From Frankiales bacterium (GTDB lineage: Bacteria > Actinomycetota > Actinomycetes > Mycobacteriales > SCTD01), in contig JAOPVP010000023.1 in assembly GCA_025966135.1 (NCBI GenBank), forward strand, positions 1 to 64,000: 64,000 nt of DNA, in the 5' to 3' direction. The position numbers and the translations under genes are program-made. The notes beneath the pieces were generated by a model. The model saw only the letters and a list, made by a program, of their open reading frames with translations, had not been told where the DNA came from and did no database searches. Below are positions 20,044 to 29,482 of this stretch, one piece after another (position 1 is the first letter of the stretch; the number at the start of each line of letters is the position of its first letter).

Positions 20044-21291
20044 GTGGAGGAGCACCGGTCCCAAGTCGTTCTCGTACCGACGTCAGCCGTCACCGGCACA
20101 ACGGACGGACGGGTCTCCCTCGCCCGCGGGGGCTCGCTGGTGGCGCCGGCGCTCACCCTGGTCAACGTGGTCGGCTACGTCGTGACCGTCGCCGCGGCGC
20201 GCGTGCTCGACAAGGACGGGTACGGCGAGCTGAACGCCTTCCTCGGTGCGCTTCTCGTCGTGTCGGTGCCGGCCCTGGCGCTGCAGGCTGTGGTCGCGCG
20301 CTCGATCGCACGCCGCCCTGTGGGCGAGGTACGCGGCCCGCGGGAACGGGCGCTCATCGTCCGGTCAGCGCGCGTCGGTCTGGCCGTCAGCGGCGCCGTG
20401 GTCGCTGCCGCGCCCTTGCTCGGGACCTTCCTGCACACCTCGGTCGCCGGGCCCTTGTGGGTAGCCGCGCAGCTCGCGCCCTTTGCGGTCCTGTCCGCAG
20501 CCATGGGGGTCCTGCAGGGGTCGGAGCGCTTTCCCGCGCTGGCCGCGGTCATCGGCGTGCAGGCAGTCGGCAAGCTGCTGGGAGTCGCCCCGCTCCTCCT
20601 CGGCGGTGGGGCTGCTGAGGTGCTGGCCGCCCTCGGCGCCGGGACGGTGCTCGCCATGACGGTGGGGCTCGCGCTGGTGGGACGAGGAAGCCCAGGCTCG
20701 ACACCCGTGGCGCTGCCGACCGTCCGTGACGTGGTGGTCGCGGCCAGCGGCCTGCTCGCGGTGCTGGTGCTCGCCAACCTCGACGTGCTGCTGGCGCGCA
20801 ACGTCCTGAGCGGCGACGAGTCGGGTCGCTACAGCGCCGGTGCCGTCCTGGCCAAGGCGGCCTTCTGGTTGCCACAGGCCGTTGCCGTCGTGGTCTTCCC
20901 GCGGTTGTCCGACCCGGCCGGCGGGACAGCGCTGCTGCGGCGCGCCGTCCTTGTCGTGGCCGGCCTCGGTGGCCTCGAGCTGGCCGGGTGCCTGCTGCTG
21001 GCCCGCCCGGTCCTGGAGCTGACGTTCGGCACGGCGTACGGGTCGCTCTCGGGCATCGCACCGCTCTGGGTGGTCCAGGGGGCGGCGCTGTCGGTGGTGC
21101 AGCTACTCGTCTACCGGGCCATAGCGACACGGGACCGCGTGACCAGCCGGGTGGTGGGCGCGGCGGCCCTGCTCGAGGCGGTGGTCGTCCTGGTGCTGCA
21201 TCCTGCAACCCCGGCCCCCGTCATCTCCGTGGCCGCCGCCGTCGCCCTCGCGCTGACCGCCGGGCTCCTCGTCCGTTCCGCTCGCACGTGA
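20044..21291 (+). CDS. Polysaccharide/oligosaccharide flippase (Wzx/MATE-like)
   Basis: SLVAPALTLVNVVGYVVTVAAARVLDKDGYGELNAFLGALLVV...; about 12 TM helices; GTG at 20044 preceded by TAGAGT 7 nt upstream supports a leaderless start (ORF is open to 19999). Confidence 0.75.
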   Translation: MEEHRSQVVLVPTSAVTGTTDGRVSLARGGSLVAPALTLVNVVGYVVTVAAARVLDKDGYGELNAFLGALLVVSVPALALQAVVARSIARRPVGEVRGPRERALIVRSARVGLAVSGAVVAAAPLLGTFLHTSVAGPLWVAAQLAPFAVLSAAMGVLQGSERFPALAAVIGVQAVGKLLGVAPLLLGGGAAEVLAALGAGTVLAMTVGLALVGRGSPGSTPVALPTVRDVVVAASGLLAVLVLANLDVLLARNVLSGDESGRYSAGAVLAKAAFWLPQAVAVVVFPRLSDPAGGTALLRRAVLVVAGLGGLELAGCLLLARPVLELTFGTAYGSLSGIAPLWVVQGAALSVVQLLVYRAIATRDRVTSRVVGAAALLEAVVVLVLHPATPAPVISVAAAVALALTAGLLVRSART

Positions 21292-21299
21292 GCGAGGCG

Positions 21300-24008
21300 C
21301 TAGTGGCCCGCCTCGTCCCAGGTGCGGCCGACGCCGACGCTGACGTCGAGCGGCACTGACAGGGGGTAAGCCCCGCCCATCTCCTTGCGTACCAGGGCTT
21401 CCAGGTCGTCCCGCTCCCCCGGTGCCACCTCGAGCACCAGCTCGTCGTGGACCTGCAGCAGCAGCCGGCTCCTCATGCCCTTGTCTCGCAGCGCGTTCGC
21501 CACGCCCAGCATCGCGATCTTGATGATGTCGGCGGCGCTGCCCTGGATGGGGGCGTTGAGTGCCATCCGCTCGGCCATCTGCCGGCGCTGCCCGTTGTCG
21601 CTGGTCAGGTCCGGGAGGTACCGGCGGCGGTCGAGGATGGTGGAGGTGTAGCCGTCCTTGCGGGCCTGGTCGACGACGTCGCGCAGGTAGTCCCGCACCC
21701 CGCCGAACCGCTCGAAGTAGGCGGCCATCTGCTCCTTGGCCTCCTCGGTCGTGATCCTGAGCTGGGAGGCAAGACCGAAGGCCGAGAGGCCGTAGGCCAG
21801 GCCGTAGGACATCGCCTTGACCCGGCGGCGCAGCTCCGGGTCCACCTGGTCGACCGGCACGCCGAAGGCGCGGGAGGCCACGAAGGTGTGCAGGTCCTCC
21901 CCTGTCGTGAACGCCTCGACCAGGCCGGCGTCCTCCGACAGGTGGGCCATGATCCGCATCTCGATCTGGCTGTAGTCAGCGGTCATGAGCGCCTCGAAGC
22001 CGGGTCCCGCCACGAACCCCTGCCGGATCTCGCGGCCCTGCGCGGTGCGGATCGGCACGTTCTGCAGGTTCGGGTTGTCACTCGAGAGCCGGCCGGTGGC
22101 CGCGACCATCTGCTTGAAGGTGGTGTGGATGCGCCCGTCGTCGCTGACGGTCGGCAGGAGCTGCTTCTCGACCACCATCAGCAGCCGGGTGATCTCCCGG
22201 TGGGACAGGAGCGCCTCGATCACCGGATGCGTGCCCAGCAGGTTCTGCAGGGCGTCCGCGTCGGTGGTGTAGCCAGTCTTGATCTTCTTGGTCTTGGGCA
22301 GCCCGAGCTCGTCGAACAGCAGCGCCTGCAGTTGCTTGGGCGAGCCGAGGTGGAACTCGTGCCCGACGGTCGCGTAGGCCTCCTCGGCCGCCAGCTTCAC
22401 CTGGTCGCGCAGCCGGCCCTCCAGCGCCCGCAGGTGGTCCACGTCAGCTGCGATGCCGATCCGCTCGCAGTCCGCGAGGACCTGCACCAGCGGCAGCTCG
22501 ACGTCTCGGAGCAGGGCGGTGCCGCCGCGTCGCTCGAGGTCGGCGTCCAGGGCGACCGCGAGGTCAGCCACGGCCCGCGCCTGCAGCGCCGCGTGCTCCG
22601 CGGCGGTGTCGTCCTCGCCGCCGTCAAAGCTCAGCTGGCCGTCGTCGGCGGACTCGGCCCGCAGCTCGCGGCGCAGGTACCGCAGCGACAGGTCGGCCAG
22701 GTCGAAGACCCCCTGACCGGGGAGGGCGAGGTAGGCGGCCAGCGCCGTGTCGGAGGTGATGCCCCGGACCGTCCAGCCACGGGCAGTGAGGGCCAGCAGC
22801 GGCCCCTTCGCGTCGTGCAGCGCCTTCGGGACCGATGCGTCGGCAAGCCAGGCAGCGAGGGCGGTGTCGTCCTCCGGCGTCAGCTCGGTGAGAGTGACGA
22901 ACGCCGCGTCATCGACCTGCTCGACGCCCTCCGCCGGCGACTGCACCGCGATGGCCAGGCCGGTGGCGTCACCGGTCCCGCGGCCCCACGAGCCACGGAC
23001 GTGCAGGCCGACCCGCACACCCTTGGGTAGGCCGCGCAGGAAGCCCGCCACCGCACCGGGCTGCAGCACCCGGACGTCCACGTCGAAGCCCTGCTCGGCC
23101 TCCGGCTCGACGGCAGACAGCGTGGCGTAGAGCCGCTCACGCAGGACCCGGAACTGCAGGGCATCGAAGACCTTGTGGACCTCATCGCGGTCCCACTGCC
23201 CCAACCGGAGCTCGGCAGGGTGGGTCTCGAGTGGGACGGTGCGCACGAGCTCGGTCAGCTGCCGGTTGCGGACGACGCCCGCGATACCCGCGCGCAGGTT
23301 GTCCCCGACCTTGCCCTTGACCTCGTCCACGCGGTCGACCAGGTGCGCCACGTCGCCGTACTGCTGGATGAGCTTGGTGGCGGTCTTCTCGCCGAGCCCT
23401 GGGATGCCGGGGAGGTTGTCGGAGGGGTCGCCGCGCAGGGCCGCGAACTCCGGGTACTGCGCCGGGGTCAGGCCGTACTTCTCCTCGACCGCCTCCGGCG
23501 TCATCCGGCGCATGTCGGAGACACCACGGGAGTTGTACAGGACCGTGATCCGCTCGTCGACGAGCTGGAAGGCGTCGCGGTCGCCGGTGACGATGAGGAC
23601 GTCCATGCCGTCCGCGGCGGCCTGGGTGGCCAGCGTGGCGATGACGTCATCGGCTTCGTAGCCCTCAGCGGTCACGACCGGGATCCGCAGCGCGTCGAGC
23701 ACCTCGCGGACCAGGGAGACCTGCCCCTTGAAGTCCGACGGGGTTTCGGCCCGGCCGGCCTTGTAGTCGGCGTACGCGTCGTGCCGGAAGTTCGACCGGG
23801 ACACGTCGAAGGTCACGGCGACGTGCGTCGGCGCCTCGTCGCGCAGCACGTTGATGAGCATGGCGGTGAAGCCGTAGACCGCGTTCGTGGGCTGCCCGTC
23901 CGTGGTGCTGAAGTTCTCGACCGGCAGAGCGAAGAACGCGCGGTACGCCAGCGAATGACCGTCGAGCAGGAGCAAGCGGGAGCGCTCGGGGACGTCGTCG
24001 ACAGGCAC
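21300..24008 (-). CDS. polA: DNA polymerase I
   Basis: LLLLDGHSLAYRAFFALPVENF (5' nuclease); MTADYSQIEMRIMAHLSEDAGL; LLLQVHDELVLEVAPGE (polymerase motifs). GTG start. Confidence 0.96.
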   Translation of the reverse strand: MPVDDVPERSRLLLLDGHSLAYRAFFALPVENFSTTDGQPTNAVYGFTAMLINVLRDEAPTHVAVTFDVSRSNFRHDAYADYKAGRAETPSDFKGQVSLVREVLDALRIPVVTAEGYEADDVIATLATQAAADGMDVLIVTGDRDAFQLVDERITVLYNSRGVSDMRRMTPEAVEEKYGLTPAQYPEFAALRGDPSDNLPGIPGLGEKTATKLIQQYGDVAHLVDRVDEVKGKVGDNLRAGIAGVVRNRQLTELVRTVPLETHPAELRLGQWDRDEVHKVFDALQFRVLRERLYATLSAVEPEAEQGFDVDVRVLQPGAVAGFLRGLPKGVRVGLHVRGSWGRGTGDATGLAIAVQSPAEGVEQVDDAAFVTLTELTPEDDTALAAWLADASVPKALHDAKGPLLALTARGWTVRGITSDTALAAYLALPGQGVFDLADLSLRYLRRELRAESADDGQLSFDGGEDDTAAEHAALQARAVADLAVALDADLERRGGTALLRDVELPLVQVLADCERIGIAADVDHLRALEGRLRDQVKLAAEEAYATVGHEFHLGSPKQLQALLFDELGLPKTKKIKTGYTTDADALQNLLGTHPVIEALLSHREITRLLMVVEKQLLPTVSDDGRIHTTFKQMVAATGRLSSDNPNLQNVPIRTAQGREIRQGFVAGPGFEALMTADYSQIEMRIMAHLSEDAGLVEAFTTGEDLHTFVASRAFGVPVDQVDPELRRRVKAMSYGLAYGLSAFGLASQLRITTEEAKEQMAAYFERFGGVRDYLRDVVDQARKDGYTSTILDRRRYLPDLTSDNGQRRQMAERMALNAPIQGSAADIIKIAMLGVANALRDKGMRSRLLLQVHDELVLEVAPGERDDLEALVRKEMGGAYPLSVPLDVSVGVGRTWDEAGH

Positions 24009-24018
24009 GTCCCGGAGT

Positions 24019-24648
24019 CTAGGAGTTGCCGGCGTCAGCGCTCCCGAGCGGGACACCGAGGCCGAGCGGGCGCACCTGCGGCTTGCGGCGGCGGCGCACG
24101 AGGTGCTCGGCGGTCCGCTCCCCCAGCGCCAGGCGTCGTCGTACCACCGCCACGGGAGCGGTACGACGGACGGCGAGCGGCACGAAACCGAGCCGCGCGA
24201 AGAAGCGGGCCGCGTCGCGCGACCCCGGATGCACGGAGACCACGAGCTGCTCGATGCCGTGCTCCTCCGCGAACGAGGCCGCTGCGGTGACCAGCGCCTT
24301 GCCGGCACCCCGTCGACGGTGCCGGTCGGACACCACGGCGTGGCTGAGGTGGACAGCCGGGATGTCGAGGAGGGCGTTGGCCGACGCGATGACCAGCAGT
24401 GCCATCCCGAGGGGCTCCTCCCGCTCCCCTTCCTTCCCCCCGACAGCGAGGACCAGGTGACGGTCCGGGTCCGCGATCGCCTCGCTGTACCGCTGCGCGA
24501 GGGCTGCGCGAGCCGCCATCGTGCCGCTGCGGACCCGCGCACCGCCCTCGACAGGGAGGATCTGGTCGCGCAGCTCGTCACCGAGCTCCAGCAGGGTCGG
24601 CAGGTCGTCCGGTGTGACGGGCCGCACACGCACAGGACTCCACGGCAC
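24019..24648 (-). CDS. GNAT family N-acetyltransferase
   Basis: MPWSPVRVRPVTPDDLPTLLELGDELRDQIL...LSHAVVSDRHRRRGAGKALVTAAASFAEEHGIEQLVVSVHPGSRDAARFFARLGF. Confidence 0.85.
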   Translation of the reverse strand: MPWSPVRVRPVTPDDLPTLLELGDELRDQILPVEGGARVRSGTMAARAALAQRYSEAIADPDRHLVLAVGGKEGEREEPLGMALLVIASANALLDIPAVHLSHAVVSDRHRRRGAGKALVTAAASFAEEHGIEQLVVSVHPGSRDAARFFARLGFVPLAVRRTAPVAVVRRRLALGERTAEHLVRRRRKPQVRPLGLGVPLGSADAGNS

Positions 24649-25155
24649 GGGTCAACTCCGGGGGACGGGCCGGCCGAGGCCGGCGATGTCGAGCCGACTG
24701 GACGGTCCGCGGGGGCGGTTGGTCGCACAGTCCTGGGGGGCACGACCGGAGGCACCTTGTGAGTCCCCCCGAGCGGGCGCCAGCGTACTCAACCGCGCCT
24801 GTACGTCCAAGGCCCGGAGTCGGCGCGCAGCCTCGGACGAAGCAGGGTCGGACAATTCGTAGGCCATGGTCCGTTGACCCCCCCTCTACCCCAGGTCTAG
24901 GGTCTGCGGCTGAACAGGGCCCGGGAGCGCCTAGTAGAGAACGTGCAGGGTCGGGGAAGACCTGGACGGAGCCAACAGCCATCCCGGGCCCTGTCCTCAT
25001 TCGGGCTGTTGCGCCGAGCGTAGATCTCAGGTCGGCCACGAAGTGCCCGCTGGGGCTCCGCGCGTCGTAACGTCCTGCGCATACGCGACCTCTACCTTGC
25101 CCCGCATGTACGCCGCAGATCGGCGGCAGTCGCTCAGATCACTGAAGGAGACAAC

Positions 25156-26328
25156 GTGCAGCTTCGCCGAAGTGTCCCACTCGTCGCAGTCCTCGTCGCA
25201 GGCTCGCTCGCCCTCACGGCCTGCGGGTCGTCGAACAACTCGTCGAGCTCGGGTGGCAAGAAGACCATCAAGATCGGTTTCCAGGGGCCGCTGTCCGGCG
25301 ACAACGCCCAGCTCGGCATCAACGGTGAGTTCGGCGTCAAGACCGCCATCGAAGAGGCCAACAAGAAGGGCGACCTGCCCTTCACGCTCCAGCTCGTGAC
25401 CAGCGACGACATCGGCAAGCCCGAGCAGGGTGCGACGGCAGCGCAGCGTCTCATCGACGACAGCGGGGTCGTGGCGGTCGTCGGCCCGATGTTCTCCGGC
25501 GCCACCAAGGCTGCCGAGCCTGCCTTCACCAAGGCAGGGCTGCTGTCGGTCAGCCCGTCCGCGACCAACCCGCAGCTGACCTCGCTCGGTTTCACGACCT
25601 TCTTCCGGGTCATCCCGCCGGACGACGCCCAGGGCCAGGAGGCCGCCAACTACCTCACCAAGGTCGTCAAGGCCAAGACGGTCTTCAGCCTCGATGACAA
25701 GAGCGAGTACGGCACCGGCCTGTCGTCCGTGATCGAGAAGCAGGTCAAGGCCAACGGCTCCACGGTGATCCACGACGGCATCCCGCCGACCAAGGACTAC
25801 ACCGCCGAGGCCGACAAGGTCATCGCCGCCAAGCCCGATGCCCTCTTCTACTCGGGCTACTACGCCGAGTTCGGGCTGCTGGTGCGCGCGCTCAAGAGCA
25901 AGGGCTTCACTGGCACGATCATGAGTGGTGACGGCTCGAACGACGACAAGTTCATCGCCGCCGCCGGCGCCAGCAATGCCGAGGGCGTCCTGCTCACCTG
26001 CCCCTGCGGTGACGCCAACGTCGACCCCAACGCCAAGGACTTCCTGGCGTCATACAAGGCCACCAACGGGGGCGCCAAGCCCGGCACCTACTCCCCTGAG
26101 GCCTACGATGCGACCAACGCCATCATCTCGGTGCTGAAGTCGCTCGGCAACGACGCCACCAACCGCCAGAAGGTCGCCGACGCCTTCAAGACGGTCAACT
26201 TCAAGGGCATCACCAAGACGATCGCCTTCACCCCCACCGGTGAGGTGACGGCAAAGATCGTGTTCGTCTACAAGGTGGTCGGCGGCACCCGCACGGTGCT
26301 GGGCACCACGGTCGACCTGGTCAAGTAG
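25156..26328 (+). CDS. livK: Branched-chain amino acid ABC transporter substrate-binding lipoprotein
   Basis: Lipobox LTACGSS; IKIGFQGPLSGDNAQLGINGEFGVKTAIEEAN; GAAGGAGACAACGTG start context. Confidence 0.92.
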   Translation: MQLRRSVPLVAVLVAGSLALTACGSSNNSSSSGGKKTIKIGFQGPLSGDNAQLGINGEFGVKTAIEEANKKGDLPFTLQLVTSDDIGKPEQGATAAQRLIDDSGVVAVVGPMFSGATKAAEPAFTKAGLLSVSPSATNPQLTSLGFTTFFRVIPPDDAQGQEAANYLTKVVKAKTVFSLDDKSEYGTGLSSVIEKQVKANGSTVIHDGIPPTKDYTAEADKVIAAKPDALFYSGYYAEFGLLVRALKSKGFTGTIMSGDGSNDDKFIAAAGASNAEGVLLTCPCGDANVDPNAKDFLASYKATNGGAKPGTYSPEAYDATNAIISVLKSLGNDATNRQKVADAFKTVNFKGITKTIAFTPTGEVTAKIVFVYKVVGGTRTVLGTTVDLVK

Positions 26329-26361
26329 CAACCAATACCGTCTACTAGCCAGCGAGCTCAG

Positions 26362-26399
26362 GCAGGAGCGGCGAGGTCACGCGACCTCGCCGCTCCTGC
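26362..26399 (+). promoter_or_regulatory. Perfect 17-bp stem-loop in the livK-livH gap (partial terminator or mRNA-stabilising hairpin)
   Basis: GCAGGAGCGGCGAGGTC-acgc-GACCTCGCCGCTCCTGC. Confidence 0.8.
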
Positions 26400-26415
26400 A
26401 GAGAAGGGTGTGTGA

Positions 26416-27348
26416 GTGAGCTTCGTCGACCAGTTCTGGCAGCTGACCGTGACCGGGCTGCTCGTCGGGGCCATCTATGCCGTCATCGCACTGGGCTACA
26501 CGCTCGTCTACGGCGTGCTGCAGCTCATCAACTTCGCGCACAGCGAGGTCTTCATGCTGGGGGCCTTCGGCGGGCTCTTCGCCGTACGCGCGCTGCTTCC
26601 GTCGGGCAACATCAACGCCCTCCTGTCGGTGCTGCTCGTCCTCGCCGGGCTCGCGTTCGGTGCGGCCTCTGGCGGCCTCGCCGCGTTCGCCCTCGAGCGC
26701 ACCGCCTACCGGCCCCTGCGACGCCGAGGGGCGCCCCGACTGGCCTACCTGATCAGTGCCATCGGGGCGTCGCTGTTCGCCAGCAACCTTGCGGGCAAGG
26801 AGTTCGGGCGCGACTCCGTCAACCTCCCCAAGGACCTGTTCACGTACAACACCGAGGTGTTCAGCGTCTTCGGCGCGCGGGTCAGCAGCCAGGACCTGGT
26901 GGTGTTCCTGGTCGCGCTGGCGATGCTGCTCATCCTCGACCGCGTGGTGTCGGGCACCCAGCTCGGCCGCGGCATCCGGGCTGTCGCCCAGGACGCCGAC
27001 ACCGCCAGCCTGATGGGCGTCAACGTCGAGCGCGTCATCGTGCGGACCTTCGTCATCGGCGGCCTGCTCGCCGGAGCCGGCGGCTTCCTCTACGCCATGA
27101 AGTTCAACGCCTCCTTCACGATGGGCTTCATCCCCGGCGTCAAGGCCTTCACCGCTGCGGTACTGGGTGGCATCGGCAACGTCCGCGGTGCAGTGCTCGG
27201 CGGCCTGGTGCTCGGGCTCGTCGAGAACTACGGCCAGTTCTTCCTCGGCGCCGACTACACCGACGTGGTGGCCTTCATGGTCCTCGTGCTCATCCTGCTC
27301 GTCCGGCCCAGCGGCTTGCTGGGTGAGCGGCTGGGGAGGGCAGCATGA
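26416..27348 (+). CDS. livH: Branched-chain amino acid ABC transporter permease
   Basis: GLLVGAIYAVIALGYTLVYGVLQLINFAHSEVFMLGAF. Confidence 0.93.
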   Translation: MSFVDQFWQLTVTGLLVGAIYAVIALGYTLVYGVLQLINFAHSEVFMLGAFGGLFAVRALLPSGNINALLSVLLVLAGLAFGAASGGLAAFALERTAYRPLRRRGAPRLAYLISAIGASLFASNLAGKEFGRDSVNLPKDLFTYNTEVFSVFGARVSSQDLVVFLVALAMLLILDRVVSGTQLGRGIRAVAQDADTASLMGVNVERVIVRTFVIGGLLAGAGGFLYAMKFNASFTMGFIPGVKAFTAAVLGGIGNVRGAVLGGLVLGLVENYGQFFLGADYTDVVAFMVLVLILLVRPSGLLGERLGRAA

Positions 27349-28688
27349 CGACCGCCGTGTCCGCTCGTCTCAGCAGCCCGCTCGCCCGGCGGCTGGGCGG
27401 CTGCCTGTTCCTGGCCCTGGTGACCGCGGTCGTCACCGGGCCCGATGGCAGCAACGTGCACCCCCTCGACGGTGTGAAGAACTCCCTGCTCAACACCCGG
27501 GTGTTCGGCTTTCTCGTCTTCGGCCTGCTGCTGTTCGCCGTCACCTCGCTGTCCGGCCGGACCAAACCCATCGGCCTCACGCAGGTGCGGACCAGGCTCT
27601 CGCAGGCTGTCGGCCAACGCGGCACCCGCCCCACCGGCTACCTGCTCCTGCTGGCCATCGCCGTTCTCGTCCCCCTGCAGCTGTCCCCGGCGGCGCAGGG
27701 CTCGCTGTTCCTCGACGTCGGTATCTACGCCCTGCTCGCACTCGGCCTGAACGTGGTGGTCGGGTACGCCGGCCTACTCGACCTCGGGTACATCGCGTTC
27801 TACGCCATCGGCGCCTACACCACGGCCTACTTCACGAGCTCCGTCATCAACGGCAAGGTCGTCTACCCCCTGCCGGTGCACTCGCCGCTCCTGCTCAACC
27901 CCTTCTTCGTCTTCCCCATCGCGGTGCTGATCGCCTCGGTGGCCGGCATCATCCTGGGCGGGCCGACCCTGCGGCTGCGAGGCGACTACCTCGCGATCGT
28001 CACCCTGGGCTTCGGCGAGATCGTGCAGATCCTGGCCCGCAACAGCGACCCACTCACCAACGGTTCGCGTGGCGCGTTCGGTGTCCCACCGCTGTCGCTC
28101 CACATCGGCGGCTTCTCCTATACCTGGGGTCAGGACGCGCTGCCGTACTACTACCTGCTGCTCGGCATCGTCGTCGTGGTCATGATCGCGTTCAGCCGGT
28201 TGGAGCGCTCGCGCATCGGCCGCGCCCTCGCTGCCATTCGCGAGGACGAGGTGGCTGCCGAAGCCTCCGGTGTGCAGACGCTGCGGTACAAGCTGCTCGC
28301 CTTCGCGATCGGCGCCTCGACGTCGGGCTTCGCCGGCGTGCTCTACGCGACCCGGCAGTTCTTCAACCCCGAGACCTTCAGCCTGCAGGCGTCGATCCTG
28401 GTGCTGACCATCGTGATCTTCGGCGGGATGGGCAACATCTTCGGCGCGGTGCTCGGCGCGGTGGTCCTGCAGGGGCTCGCCTACATCCTGCGCGACCCCA
28501 TCCCGCTGATCGGTTTCAAGGTCCCGGATGCGGACCGGTTCGTCTACTTCGGCGCCGTCATCATGATCATGATGGTGTTCCGCCCGCAGGGTTTGGTGCC
28601 GTCACGGCGACGCAAGCGCGAGATCACCATGTCCGAGCAGGGCATGGGGAGCGCGGACTCGCTCGGCAGCGGCGAGGTGAGCGCGTGA
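27345..28688 (+). CDS. livM: Branched-chain amino acid ABC transporter permease
   Basis: LGLNVVVGYAGLLDLGYIAFYAIGAYTTAYF; 4-nt overlap with livH. Confidence 0.93.
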   Translation: MTTAVSARLSSPLARRLGGCLFLALVTAVVTGPDGSNVHPLDGVKNSLLNTRVFGFLVFGLLLFAVTSLSGRTKPIGLTQVRTRLSQAVGQRGTRPTGYLLLLAIAVLVPLQLSPAAQGSLFLDVGIYALLALGLNVVVGYAGLLDLGYIAFYAIGAYTTAYFTSSVINGKVVYPLPVHSPLLLNPFFVFPIAVLIASVAGIILGGPTLRLRGDYLAIVTLGFGEIVQILARNSDPLTNGSRGAFGVPPLSLHIGGFSYTWGQDALPYYYLLLGIVVVVMIAFSRLERSRIGRALAAIREDEVAAEASGVQTLRYKLLAFAIGASTSGFAGVLYATRQFFNPETFSLQASILVLTIVIFGGMGNIFGAVLGAVVLQGLAYILRDPIPLIGFKVPDADRFVYFGAVIMIMMVFRPQGLVPSRRRKREITMSEQGMGSADSLGSGEVSA

Positions 28689-29482
28689 GCACCGTCCTGG
28701 AGGTCAAGAACGTCACGCTTCGCTTCGGTGGACTCGTGTCGCTCGACAACGTATCGATGTCGGTCACCCGTGGAGCGATCTCGGCCGTGATCGGCCCCAA
28801 CGGGGCGGGCAAGACGTCGCTGTTCAACTGCCTGACCGGTGCCTATCGCCCCCAAGAGGGACAGGTGCTGTTCACCGCCAGCGACGACCGGCAGTCGCAG
28901 CTGGTGGGCAAGACCCCTCACAAGATCACCGCTCTCGGGGTGGCGCGCACCTTCCAGAACATCCGGCTGTTCCCGGCCCTGACGGCGCTCGAGAACGTCC
29001 AGATCGGGGTGGAGTCGCGGCAGCGGTCGGGTGCGCTCGCCGCGATGCTGCGCCTGCCCAGCAACCGGCGCGACGACCGCGACAGCGTCGCCGAGTCGGT
29101 CCGCCTCCTCGACTTCGTCGGCCTGCGGCACCGGGTCCACGAGATCTCCGCGTCCCTCCCGTACGGCGACCAACGTCGCCTCGAGATCGCCCGCGCGTTG
29201 GGTACCAAGCCTTCGCTGCTGCTGCTCGACGAGCCGGCTGCCGGGACCAACCCGGCTGAGAAGCGCGAGCTCGAGGGCCTCATCCGCCGGGTGGCCGACA
29301 CCGGCGTGTCGGTACTGCTCATCGAGCACGACATGCGGCTGGTGATGAGCGTGGCGAGCGCCGTGACGGTCCTCAACTTCGGCAAGGTCATCGCCTCCGG
29401 CCCACCTGAGGCCGTGCAGCGGGACCCCGCGGTCGTCGAGGCCTACCTCGGCGCGGCCCAGGATGAGGGGACCGGCACATGA
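28685..29482 (+). CDS. livG: Branched-chain amino acid ABC transporter ATP-binding protein
   Basis: GPNGAGKTSLFNCLTGAYRP; LLLLDEPAAGTNPAEKREL; GTG start at 28685. Confidence 0.93.
   Translation: MSTVLEVKNVTLRFGGLVSLDNVSMSVTRGAISAVIGPNGAGKTSLFNCLTGAYRPQEGQVLFTASDDRQSQLVGKTPHKITALGVARTFQNIRLFPALTALENVQIGVESRQRSGALAAMLRLPSNRRDDRDSVAESVRLLDFVGLRHRVHEISASLPYGDQRRLEIARALGTKPSLLLLDEPAAGTNPAEKRELEGLIRRVADTGVSVLLIEHDMRLVMSVASAVTVLNFGKVIASGPPEAVQRDPAVVEAYLGAAQDEGTGT

Noticed and set aside
24652-24867. 71-aa minus-strand ORF MAYELSDPASSEAARRLRALDVQARL...
   Set aside because: Possible small gene, but no clear RBS and unrecognised sequence; not supported enough to list.
24940-24985. SRP RNA-like GGAAG loop upstream of livK
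   Set aside because: Lacks the conserved SRP Alu/S-domain sequence around the loop; treated only as part of an unassigned structured leader.
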